This document shows positions 1 through 5,136 of a stretch of DNA of 8,450 nt, piece after piece. The position numbers were made by a program, and so were the translations under genes. Origin of the DNA: an uncultured Collinsella sp. (GTDB lineage Bacteria; Actinomycetota; Coriobacteriia; Coriobacteriales; Coriobacteriaceae); NCBI GenBank assembly GCA_900542635.1, contig UQOJ01000072.1, positions 1 to 8,450 of the forward strand, given 5' to 3'. Below the pieces are notes generated by a model. The model was not told where the DNA came from. It ran no database searches and was given only the letters and a program-made list of their open reading frames with translations. The first letter of the stretch is position 1. Each line of letters begins with the position of its first letter.

Positions 1-45
1 ACACCTATTAAGTCGTCGGCAGCGTCAGATGTGTATAAGAGACAG
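1..45 (+). other. Nextera i5 sequencing adapter (artefact)
   Basis: Not genomic DNA. Positions 13-45 are the 33-nt Nextera Read 1 adapter; its last 19 bases (27-45) are the Tn5 mosaic end. The preceding CTATTAAG (5-12) matches, from memory, the i5 index S518, and ACAC (1-4) is the end of the P5 arm. The same segment occurs inverted at the other end of the window. True insert sequence starts at 46. Confidence 0.97.
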
Positions 46-141
46 GGCCTGGACCTTCTCGTCGTGCCCTCCGCCGAGCTCTCCCGCGGCCGCGGCGGCC
101 CGCGCTGCATGAGCATGCCCTTCTGGCGCGAGGACCTCTAA
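46..141 (+). CDS. arcA: Arginine deiminase, C-terminal fragment (5' end missing)
   Basis: Only the last 31 codons and the TAA stop are present; the rest was lost at the adapter junction. Arginine deiminase hydrolyses L-arginine to citrulline and ammonia in the cytoplasm, the first step of the arginine deiminase pathway. The fragment ends with RGRGGPRCMSMPFWRED and then Leu. The Cys in GGPRCMSMP is the catalytic nucleophile of this guanidine-modifying family, which sits close to the C terminus as here. The reading frame is open from the first genomic base. It lies 105 nt upstream of an ornithine carbamoyltransferase on the same strand, the usual arcA-arcB order, which supports the call. Family assignment from such a short piece rests on the active-site motif plus context. 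Confidence 0.92.
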   Translation, partial: GLDLLVVPSAELSRGRGGPRCMSMPFWREDL

Positions 142-153
142 GTCTTTAACGTT

Positions 154-182
154 CCGGTGCGGTCCCCCTACAACCGCACCGG
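154..182 (+). other. Intercistronic hairpin between arcA and arcB
   Basis: A perfect 10-bp inverted repeat (154-163 with 173-182; CCGGTGCGGT and its complement) closes a 9-nt loop 12 nt after the arcA stop. The bases that follow are TTTCGCCC, not a true T-run, so it is not a convincing intrinsic terminator. It could be a weak terminator or an mRNA-processing or stability hairpin that sets the arcA:arcB ratio. It is followed at once by a second hairpin. Confidence 0.6.
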
Positions 183-186
183 TTTC

Positions 187-201
187 GCCCGTCAAACGGG
201 C
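187..201 (+). other. Second intercistronic hairpin before arcB
   Basis: GCCCGT and ACGGGC (187-192 with 196-201) form a 6-bp stem with a 3-nt loop, 4 nt after the first hairpin. No T-run follows. It ends 30 nt before the arcB ribosome binding site. The tandem arrangement suggests the intercistronic RNA is structured; function is unknown. Confidence 0.45.
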
Positions 202-231
202 AACACTATTACTTATGTAATTCATTTTTTC

Positions 232-240
232 GAAAGGAAA
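232..240 (+). promoter_or_regulatory. Ribosome binding site fixing the arcB start
   Basis: The purine-rich GAAAGGAAA ends 6 nt before ATG 247. The upstream in-frame GTG at 157 lies inside the first hairpin, lacks a comparable site, and would add 30 residues with no counterpart in ornithine carbamoyltransferases. ATG 247 is therefore the start. Confidence 0.85.
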
Positions 241-246
241 CGAACC

Positions 247-1242
247 ATGGGTGTTAACCTCTCCGGCCGTAGCTTCCTCAAGCTCCTCGACCTCTCCACC
301 GAGGAGATCGAGTACTTGCTCAAGCTTTCCAAGAACTTCAAGGACATGAAGCGCGCTGGCGTTCCGCACCGCTATCTCGAGGGCAAGAACATCGTTCTGC
401 TCTTCCAGAAGACCTCCACTCGTACCCGCTGCGCCTTCGAGGTCGGCGGCATGGATCTGGGCATGGGCGTCACCTACCTCGATCCCGGTTCGTCGCAGAT
501 GGGCAAGAAGGAGTCCATCGAGGACACCGCCCGCGTTCTCGGCCGTATGTATGACGGCATCGAGTTCCGTGGCTTTGCCCAGGACGACGTCGAGGAGCTC
601 GCTGCCAAGTCCGGCGTGCCCGTGTGGAACGGCCTGACCACCGAGTGGCACCCCACCCAGATGCTCGCCGACATCCTGACCGTCCAGGAGAACTTCAACT
701 ACGACATCAAGGGCAAGACCCTCGTCTTCATGGGCGACTGCAAGAACAATGTCGCTCGCTCCCTCATGGTTGTCTGCTCCAAGCTCGGCATGAACTTCGT
801 GGCCTGCGGCCCCGAGGAGTGCATGCCCGCCGACGACGTCATCGAGGCCTGCAAGCCCATCGCCGAGGCCAACGGCTGCACCATCAAGCTGACCACCGAC
901 GTCAAGGACGGCGTCACCGGTGCCGACGTTATCTACACCGATGTGTGGGTCTCCATGGGCGAGCCCGACGAGGTCTGGGCCGAGCGCATCGCTCAGCTCA
1001 CCCCGTATCGCGTTACCTCCGAGGTCATGGCTATGGCCAACCCGGGTGCCATCTTCCTGCACTGCCTGCCCAGCTTCCACGACACCAACACCACGATTGG
1101 CGCCGAGAAGTGCGAGCAGTTCGGCATCACCGAGCAGGAGGTCACCGACGAGGTCTTCGAGAGCCCCGCTTCCAAGGTCTTCGACGAGGCCGAGAACCGC
1201 ATGCACACCATTAAGGCTGTCATGTACGCCACGCTCAAGTAA
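247..1242 (+). CDS. arcB: Ornithine carbamoyltransferase (catabolic)
   Basis: 331 residues, the normal family length. In the arginine deiminase pathway this cytoplasmic enzyme runs backwards: citrulline plus phosphate gives ornithine and carbamoyl phosphate. The carbamoyl-phosphate-binding motif STRTR is at residues 57-61, HPTQ at 135-138, the ornithine-side SMG loop in DVWVSMGE at 232-239, and the catalytic HCLP at 272-275. The N-terminal half is the carbamoyl-phosphate domain and the C-terminal half the ornithine domain. Sequence alone does not separate catabolic ArcB from anabolic ArgF. The catabolic role is inferred from the preceding arginine deiminase and the following basic amino acid antiporter. 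The anabolic enzyme would be the main alternative. The gene is followed 15 nt later by a terminator hairpin, so the downstream antiporter may be transcribed at a different level. Confidence 0.95.
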   Translation: MGVNLSGRSFLKLLDLSTEEIEYLLKLSKNFKDMKRAGVPHRYLEGKNIVLLFQKTSTRTRCAFEVGGMDLGMGVTYLDPGSSQMGKKESIEDTARVLGRMYDGIEFRGFAQDDVEELAAKSGVPVWNGLTTEWHPTQMLADILTVQENFNYDIKGKTLVFMGDCKNNVARSLMVVCSKLGMNFVACGPEECMPADDVIEACKPIAEANGCTIKLTTDVKDGVTGADVIYTDVWVSMGEPDEVWAERIAQLTPYRVTSEVMAMANPGAIFLHCLPSFHDTNTTIGAEKCEQFGITEQEVTDEVFESPASKVFDEAENRMHTIKAVMYATLK

Positions 1243-1257
1243 GAGCATCTAGCATCT

Positions 1258-1296
1258 CGCTCGGGGTGTATTACTGCGCACCCCGAGCGGTTTTAT
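1258..1296 (+). terminator. Rho-independent terminator after arcB
   Basis: An 11-bp perfect GC-rich stem (1258-1268 with 1279-1289; CGCTCGGGGTG and its complement) with a 10-nt loop is followed by GTTTTAT. It lies 15 nt after the arcB stop, between two genes of the same pathway, so it may terminate only partially. Confidence 0.9.
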
Positions 1297-1305
1297 CTGG
1301 TAATA

Positions 1306-1356
1306 ATCTCGCATCAAGCGGCAGGCACGGCACGGAAGAGCCGCTTCTGGCGAGAT
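1306..1356 (+). other. Two-part stem-loop upstream of the antiporter
   Basis: ATCTCGC pairs with GCGAGAT (1306-1312 with 1350-1356) and, after a symmetrical 3x3 internal loop, AAGCGGC pairs with GCCGCTT (1316-1322 with 1340-1346). The 17-nt apical loop contains a GGCACGGCACGG direct repeat. The structure ends 15 nt before the antiporter's ribosome binding site. It is not followed by a T-run. It may be a 5' leader regulatory element for the transporter; I recognise no known riboswitch. Confidence 0.5.
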
Positions 1357-1371
1357 CAGTAAATGATTTAT

Positions 1372-1380
1372 GAAGGGGGG
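1372..1380 (+). promoter_or_regulatory. Ribosome binding site deciding the antiporter start
   Basis: GAAGGGGGG ends 9 nt before ATG 1390. In-frame ATGs at 1363 and 1381 exist, but the first is upstream of this site and the second abuts it with no spacer. ATG 1390 is therefore the preferred start. Confidence 0.75.
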
Positions 1381-1389
1381 ATGAGAACT

Positions 1390-2868
1390 ATGACTGAGAC
1401 CGCTAAGAAAAAGCGCGGTATGCCTTCATCGTTCACCATTCTTCTTGCTCTGCTGGCAATTGTCGCAGTGATTACCGTTATCGTCTCCGGCACGTCCGGT
1501 GGCGCGGTTACTGCCGCCCGTCTGAGCGATTTCTGCACCGCCCCGATCCTGGGCTTCGCTGACGCTCTGCCCGTCTGCCTCTTCGTTATGATCCTGGGCG
1601 GCTTCCTCGGCATGATGACCGAGACCGGCGCCCTGGACAACGGCATCGCCGTCCTGGTGCAGAAGCTTAAGGGCAACGAGATTATGCTCATTCCCGTGCT
1701 GATGCTCATCTTCTCCCTCGGTGGTACCACCTATGGTATGTGCGAGGAGACCGTTCCCTTCTACGCCCTGCTCGCCGCTACCATGATGGCCGCTGGCTTC
1801 GACCCCATGGTCGGTGCCGCTACCGTCCTGCTCGGCGCTGGCTGCGGCTGCCTGGGCTCCACGGTTAACCCGTTCGCCGTCGGCGCTGCCGTCGACGCTC
1901 TGACCGGCGTTGGCATTGAGGTCAACCAGTCCATCATCATCGGCCTCGGTGCCGTCCTGTGGATTGTCACTACCGCTATGTCCATCTTCTTCGTGATGAG
2001 CTACGCCAAGAAGGTCAAGGCTGACAAGGGTTCCACCATCCTGTCGATGCAGGAGCTCAAGGACGCCGAAGAGGCTCACGGCAAGGCTGCTTCCGAGGTC
2101 CACAAGGAGGTCAAGCTTACCGGTCGTCAGAAGGGTGTTCTGATCGCCTTCGCCTTCACCTTCGTCGTCATGATCGTCGGCTTCATTCCGCTGGCCGACC
2201 TCAACGAGGGCGTCGCCAACTTCTTCGACGCCGGCGCTGTCTACGACGCCGACGGTAACGCCGTCGTCCAGGGCTGGTCTGCCCTGATCACCGGCCTGCC
2301 CATTGGCCAGTGGTACTTCGACGAGGCTTCCACCTGGTTCTTCCTCATGGCCGTCCTGATCGGTATCATCGGTGGCCTGTCCGAGAAGCAGATCGTCAAC
2401 ACCTTCATCACCGGCGCTGCCGACATGATGTCCGTTGTTCTCGTCATCGCCCTCGCCCGTGGTATCTCCGTCCTCATGGCTAACACCGGCCTCGATGTCT
2501 TCGTCCTCGACGCTGCCGCCAATGCCCTGGCTGGCCTGTCCGGCGTGATCTTCGCTCCCATGAGCTTCCTGGTCTACTTCGGCCTGTCCTTCCTGATCCC
2601 TTCGACCTCTGGTATGGCCACTGTCTCCATGCCCATCATGGGACCGCTGGCTGTTAAGCTCGGCTTCTCGCCCGAGGTCATGGTCATGATCTTCTCCGCC
2701 GCCATCGGTGTCGTGAACCTGTTCACCCCGACCTCCGGCGCCATCATGGGCGGTCTCGCCCTGGCCAAGATCGAGTGGACGACCTGGCTCAAGTTTGCCC
2801 TTAAGCTCATCGTCGCTCTCTCCGTCGTCTGCGCCGTCATCCTGACCGTCGCCTGCGTGCTGCTCTAA
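1390..2868 (+). CDS. YfcC-family membrane antiporter, probable arginine:ornithine exchanger
   Basis: 492 residues from ATG 1390. It is a polytopic membrane protein of the YfcC/DcuC-like superfamily, with a basic N-terminus (AKKKRG) and then a first hydrophobic helix at about residues 13-33. A dozen or so further hydrophobic segments follow. A charged loop rich in Lys and Glu at about 206-247 splits the protein into two halves. Likely substrate-path motifs are GGTTYGMCEET at 111-121, LGSTVNPFA at 155-163, FLIPSTSGMA at 401-410 and NLFTPTSG at 443-450. The last two are paired re-entrant-loop signatures typical of this group. Following arcA and arcB, the economical role is exchange of external arginine for internal ornithine, the task of ArcD in other bacteria. 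The family also contains C4-dicarboxylate and peptide-type carriers, so the substrate is inferred from context only. Codon use is strongly C-ending, as in arcB, suggesting high expression. Confidence 0.85.
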   Translation: MTETAKKKRGMPSSFTILLALLAIVAVITVIVSGTSGGAVTAARLSDFCTAPILGFADALPVCLFVMILGGFLGMMTETGALDNGIAVLVQKLKGNEIMLIPVLMLIFSLGGTTYGMCEETVPFYALLAATMMAAGFDPMVGAATVLLGAGCGCLGSTVNPFAVGAAVDALTGVGIEVNQSIIIGLGAVLWIVTTAMSIFFVMSYAKKVKADKGSTILSMQELKDAEEAHGKAASEVHKEVKLTGRQKGVLIAFAFTFVVMIVGFIPLADLNEGVANFFDAGAVYDADGNAVVQGWSALITGLPIGQWYFDEASTWFFLMAVLIGIIGGLSEKQIVNTFITGAADMMSVVLVIALARGISVLMANTGLDVFVLDAAANALAGLSGVIFAPMSFLVYFGLSFLIPSTSGMATVSMPIMGPLAVKLGFSPEVMVMIFSAAIGVVNLFTPTSGAIMGGLALAKIEWTTWLKFALKLIVALSVVCAVILTVACVLL

Positions 2869-2954
2869 GTACCCAACGGGTACCCCACGGAAACCTTGAC
2901 GATCCTGTAGAGGATCACCTGGTCATCGTCTGTCCGGTGGGGTCAACCCACCGG
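2869..2954 (+). other. Structured 3' RNA segment with alternative pairings
   Basis: Directly after the antiporter stop come GTACCC/GGGTAC (2869-2874 with 2878-2883), then GACGAT/ATCGTC (2898-2903 with 2925-2930) enclosing GATCCT/AGGATC (2901-2906 with 2911-2916; these two cannot form fully together). Segment 2937-2942 (GTGGGG) can pair upstream with CCCCAC 2883-2888. Alternatively, 2934-2941 pairs downstream with CCCACCGG 2947-2954 in an 8-bp perfect stem. The two states exclude each other. It could be a 3' UTR-derived small RNA or a transcript-end structure; no known RNA family recognised. Confidence 0.4.
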
Positions 2955-2970
2955 TAGACTCCTACCTTTA

Positions 2971-3007
2971 GCCCCCTCCCGTTCCGTGCGCGGGAGGGGG
3001 CGCTCTT
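2971..3007 (+). terminator. Probable terminator after the antiporter
   Basis: An 11-bp perfect stem (2971-2981 with 2991-3001; GCCCCCTCCCG and its complement) with a 9-nt loop is followed by GCTCTTGTGTT, a weak T-rich tract. Position about 100 nt after the antiporter stop fits the end of the arc transcript. The poor T-run lowers confidence. Confidence 0.65.
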
Positions 3008-3009
3008 GT

Positions 3010-3037
3010 GTTCCGGCGTTTTACCAAACGCCGGAAC
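3010..3037. repeat. 12-bp perfect hairpin
   Basis: GTTCCGGCGTTT (3010-3021) and its exact complement (3026-3037) flank a 4-nt loop TACC. No T-run follows on either strand, so it is not a standard terminator. It sits 8 nt beyond the preceding terminator stem and may back it up by blocking 3' exonuclease. Confidence 0.7.
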
Positions 3038-3050
3038 CGCTCGACGCTGC

Positions 3051-3148
3051 AAGCCCGCCAGAGCGGCAATCTGACGTTCAATCGTCGGGCATGGCCAAAA
3101 GGCCTATGCCCTCCTCTTTCACGTCACCTTGCTCGCTCTGGCGGGCTT
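3051..3148. repeat. 98-nt long hairpin with four nested helices
   Basis: Outer arms 3051-3065 and 3134-3148 are a perfect 15-bp inverted repeat (AAGCCCGCCAGAGCG and complement). After a bulged T, GCAA/TTGC (3066-3069 with 3129-3132) continues the stem. A 2x2 loop leads to TGACGT/ACGTCA (3072-3077 with 3121-3126). A 9x9 loop leads to a terminal hairpin GGGCATGGCC/GGCC-ATGCCC (3087-3096 with 3101-3111, one bulge, AAAA loop). This gives about 35 bp of pairing overall. It may be a folded RNA or a palindromic dispersed repeat. It does not match SRP RNA, 6S RNA or a tRNA by eye. Confidence 0.65.
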
Positions 3149-3155
3149 TCGCTGA
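3091..3155 (+). pseudogene. Possible decayed start of a second YfcC-type antiporter
   Basis: ATG 3091 reads MAKRPMPSSFT, which matches the antiporter's own KKRGMPSSFT (residues 7-16) at eight of nine positions from the second Lys onward. One frame shift later the DNA reads TLLALAGFR and then a stop (3126-3155), resembling the ILLALLAIVAV that follows in the intact protein. No ribosome binding site precedes it. This could be a frameshifted relic of a paralogue. Chance is possible, because the segment overlaps the long hairpin. Confidence 0.28.
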
Positions 3156-3222
3156 CTTATGCTCCACCTGCGACGTTTCCATTATTGATACAAAGGCCAG
3201 GTTTGTTTGAACCAAAAAGGGG

Positions 3223-3291
3223 AAGTTGCGGTGGAATCGTTCCTGTTTGGCCGTCTTGAGGGGTTAAACGGGAACTATTCCACCGCAACTT
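3223..3291. repeat. 69-nt near-perfect palindrome
   Basis: Arms 3223-3250 and 3264-3291 pair over 28 positions with one mismatch (3238 against 3276) and three G-T pairs. The outer 15 bp (AAGTTGCGGTGGAAT and complement) are perfect. The loop is 13 nt. It lies about 60 bp upstream of the next gene's -10 box with no T-run, so it is unlikely to be a terminator. It has the form of a REP-like or MITE-like dispersed element, or of a large operator or small-RNA hairpin. Confidence 0.75.
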
Positions 3292-3333
3292 ATCGATGAC
3301 GTGTTTGGTTGGTGCCAGTTGATTGCTTGGGCG

Positions 3334-3359
3334 TTGGGGAGGGTCTGCTCCGTTATAAT
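3334..3359 (+). promoter_or_regulatory. Promoter for the DUF1846 gene
   Basis: A perfect TATAAT (3354-3359) lies 39 nt before the start codon. No good -35 box is seen: GCGTTG at 3331-3336 has the right 17-bp spacing but poor match, and TTGGGG at 3334 is too close (14 bp). Transcription would start near 3366. The -10 call is good; the -35 is uncertain. Confidence 0.6.
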
Positions 3360-3398
3360 CGCCTAGAACATTAATTGGAAACGGGACGGGAGCCATAC

Positions 3399-4880
3399 AT
3401 GCGCCAGGGTTTCGACAATGCGAAGTATATCGAGCTGCAGGCTGCTCACATTAAGGAGCGCATCTCACAGTTTGGTGGCAAGCTCTATTTGGAGTTTGGC
3501 GGCAAGCTGTTCGATGACTATCATGCGAGCCGCGTGCTGCCGGGTTTTGAACCGGACAGCAAGTTCCGCATGCTCAAGAGCATCGCCGACGATGTCGAGG
3601 TTATCATCGCGATCAACGCGAACCATATCGAGAAAAACAAGGCTCGCGGTGACCTTGGCATTACCTATGACGAGGATGTGCTGCGCCTGGTTGACTTGTT
3701 CCGCGGCAACGGCTTTGCCGTCGCGGCTGTGGTCATCACCCAGTACGCCGGCCAGCCTGCTGCCGATGTGTTCCGCAACCGCCTGAACGCGCTCGGCATT
3801 CCTGCCAAGCTGCACTATCCCATCGAGGGCTACCCGCACGATGTCGATCTGATCGTGTCCGATGATGGCTACGGCAAGAACGAGTTTGTCGAGACCACCC
3901 GACCGCTCGTCGTGGTCACTGCCCCCGGTCCTGGCTCGGGCAAGCTTGCCACCTGCCTGTCTCAGCTCTATCACGAGCACAAGCATGGCACGGCCGCCGG
4001 CTATGCCAAATTCGAGACCTTCCCGGTTTGGAATCTGCCCCTTACGCATCCGGTCAACATTGCCTACGAGGCCGCCACGGCAGACCTCGATGACGCCAAC
4101 ATCATCGACTCCTTCCACCTTGAGGCCTACAACAAGACCACGGTCAACTACAACCGCGACGTCGAGGCCTTCCCGGTAGTCCGTGCCCTGATGGAAAAGA
4201 TCCTGGGCAAGAGCCCCTACCAGAGCCCTACGGACATGGGCGTCAATATGGTTGGCTTTGCCATCACCGATGACGATGCCTGCCGCGACGCTTCCAAGAT
4301 GGAGATCGTCCGCCGCTACTTTACCGCGGTCGAAAATGTGCGCCGTACCGGCGTGGGCGATGAGCAAGTCGACCGTCTCAAGATTATTATGAAGAAAGCC
4401 GGCATCGATAAGAACTACTCACCGGCGCGCTCGGCGGCCCTCACCAGGGAGCAGCTGACGGGCGGTCCCGTGGGTGCCATGGTCATGCCCGATGGCTCCG
4501 TGGTGACCGGTAAGACCTCCACGCGCCTGGGCGCCGCAAGTTCGCTCATTATGAACGCCCTCAAGCATGTCTCGGGCGTCGACCTTGAGCTCGAGGTCAT
4601 TAGCGATGAAGCGATCGAGCCCATCAGCAAGCTCAAGACGCATTTCCTGGGCAGCAAAAACCCGCGCCTCCACACCGACGAGACGCTTATGGCGCTGTCG
4701 ATCACCTCGGCCACGAGTGAGACGGCCGCTCGCGTCCTTTCGGGCCTGGAGCAGTTGCGCGGTTGCGATGCTTTCTTTAGCGTTATCATCTCGCCGACGG
4801 ACGAGACGGTACTGCGCAAACTGGGTATCAACGTGTGCTGCGAGCCCAAGTTTGAGCGCCGTGGTTTCTTCCATCGCTAA
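3399..4880 (+). CDS. DUF1846 family protein (function unknown)
   Basis: 493 residues, full family length. ATG 3399 is chosen because GGGAG at 3388-3392 lies 6 nt upstream; an in-frame TTG at 3375 would add eight residues. Family hallmarks are the N-terminal GFDNAKYIELQ, then GGKLYLEFGGKLFDDYHAS at 26-44, INANHIEKNKARGDLGITYD at 72-91, ITQYAGQPAADVFRNRL at 113-129 and HYPIEGYP at 139-146. Next come a glycine-rich P-loop-like APGPGSGK at 175-182, WNLPLTHPVNIAYEAATADL at 211-230 and SPTDMGVNM at 276-284. The C-terminal third, from about 350, is a more variable domain. The protein is soluble, with no signal peptide or membrane segment. The family is widespread in anaerobic and Gram-positive bacteria, and I know of no established biochemical role. 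The P-loop-like motif suggests nucleotide or phosphate binding, but it does not fit the strict Walker A pattern. The gene is monocistronic, with its own promoter and terminator. Confidence 0.95.
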   Translation: MRQGFDNAKYIELQAAHIKERISQFGGKLYLEFGGKLFDDYHASRVLPGFEPDSKFRMLKSIADDVEVIIAINANHIEKNKARGDLGITYDEDVLRLVDLFRGNGFAVAAVVITQYAGQPAADVFRNRLNALGIPAKLHYPIEGYPHDVDLIVSDDGYGKNEFVETTRPLVVVTAPGPGSGKLATCLSQLYHEHKHGTAAGYAKFETFPVWNLPLTHPVNIAYEAATADLDDANIIDSFHLEAYNKTTVNYNRDVEAFPVVRALMEKILGKSPYQSPTDMGVNMVGFAITDDDACRDASKMEIVRRYFTAVENVRRTGVGDEQVDRLKIIMKKAGIDKNYSPARSAALTREQLTGGPVGAMVMPDGSVVTGKTSTRLGAASSLIMNALKHVSGVDLELEVISDEAIEPISKLKTHFLGSKNPRLHTDETLMALSITSATSETAARVLSGLEQLRGCDAFFSVIISPTDETVLRKLGINVCCEPKFERRGFFHR

Positions 4881-4914
4881 GTTTGAAGCATCGCGGTAAT
4901 TGCATTGCATTTTG

Positions 4915-4947
4915 GCCGTATCGGGTTAGCGCCCGGTACGGCTTTTT
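4915..4947 (+). terminator. Rho-independent terminator after the DUF1846 gene
   Basis: An 11-bp stem (4915-4925 with 4932-4942, one T-G pair; GCCGTATCGGG) with a 6-nt loop is followed by TTTTT. It begins 35 nt after the stop codon. Confidence 0.93.
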
Positions 4948-5011
4948 GATCAATAAAGCGCCTATTTCGGCGAAAAATAGCCGTTTACCTGCCTAGAAAC
5001 AATTAGAGCGG

Positions 5012-5019
5012 TATACAAT
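5012..5019 (+). promoter_or_regulatory. Probable -10 element for the winged-helix gene
   Basis: TATACAAT gives overlapping -10 candidates TATACA (5012-5017) and TACAAT (5014-5019), in a locally AT-rich stretch just after the preceding terminator. No convincing -35 hexamer is seen; TTTACC at 4984 is too far (22 bp). Transcription from here gives a leader of roughly 110 nt. Confidence 0.5.
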
Positions 5020-5052
5020 AACCGTAACTGTTTCATCCTTGGCGGGATGCCG

Positions 5053-5078
5053 CATGATGGATATTACCTGCCATCGTG
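5053..5078 (+). other. Leader hairpin before the winged-helix gene
   Basis: CATGATGG (5053-5060) pairs with CCATCGTG (5071-5078) over 8 bp with one G-T pair, around a 10-nt loop. It lies in the 5' leader, about 50 nt before the ribosome binding site. A short in-frame ATG run (5054-5107, 17 codons) overlaps it. Regulatory meaning is unproven. Confidence 0.35.
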
Positions 5079-5124
5079 AGGTGTGTCGGTCGCGCACGGC
5101 GCGTTAGATGCTCGTGCTCGGTTT

Positions 5125-5131
5125 GAGGAGG
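5125..5131 (+). promoter_or_regulatory. Ribosome binding site deciding the winged-helix start
   Basis: GAGGAGG ends 5 nt before ATG 5137, a near-ideal Shine-Dalgarno. A longer in-frame GTG start at 5083 would place this site inside the coding sequence, so 5137 is preferred. Confidence 0.85.
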
Positions 5132-5136
5132 CTGCT

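Larger units (their letters stand above)
2869..3398. other. Gene-poor, hairpin-rich intergenic region
   Basis: No intact gene found in these 530 bases. Short open frames exist on both strands but lack ribosome binding sites and recognisable products. The region holds, in order, a multi-hairpin 3' segment with a terminator, a 12-bp hairpin, a 98-nt long hairpin with a possible decayed antiporter start, a 69-nt near-perfect palindrome and the promoter of the next gene. Base composition falls towards A/T after about 3180. Confidence 0.8.

Noticed and set aside
211..226. Arginine-repressor (ARG box) operator upstream of arcB
   Set aside because: ATTCA at 220-224 fits one half-site, but the required TGAAT partner 4 nt upstream is absent.
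157..246. Longer arcB start at GTG 157
   Set aside because: It lies inside an intercistronic hairpin, adds 30 residues unlike the family, and the strong ribosome site serves ATG 247.
25..1248. Long minus-strand open frame opposite arcB, and similar ones opposite the antiporter, DUF1846 and pyrG
   Set aside because: High GC at third codon positions creates long antisense frames; composition is low-complexity and the sense strand encodes well-known proteins.
3051..3148. SRP RNA, 6S RNA or tRNA in the long hairpin
   Set aside because: The conserved SRP apical loop, the 6S bubble and the tRNA arms are all missing.
2986..3259. Short plus-strand open frames of 74 and 83 codons in the gap after the antiporter
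   Set aside because: They run through terminator and palindromes, lack ribosome binding sites and show no recognisable domain; only the short antiporter-like stretch was kept as a possible relic.
2869..3398. CRISPR array
   Set aside because: The repeats are inverted and dissimilar, not regularly spaced direct repeats, and no cas gene is present.
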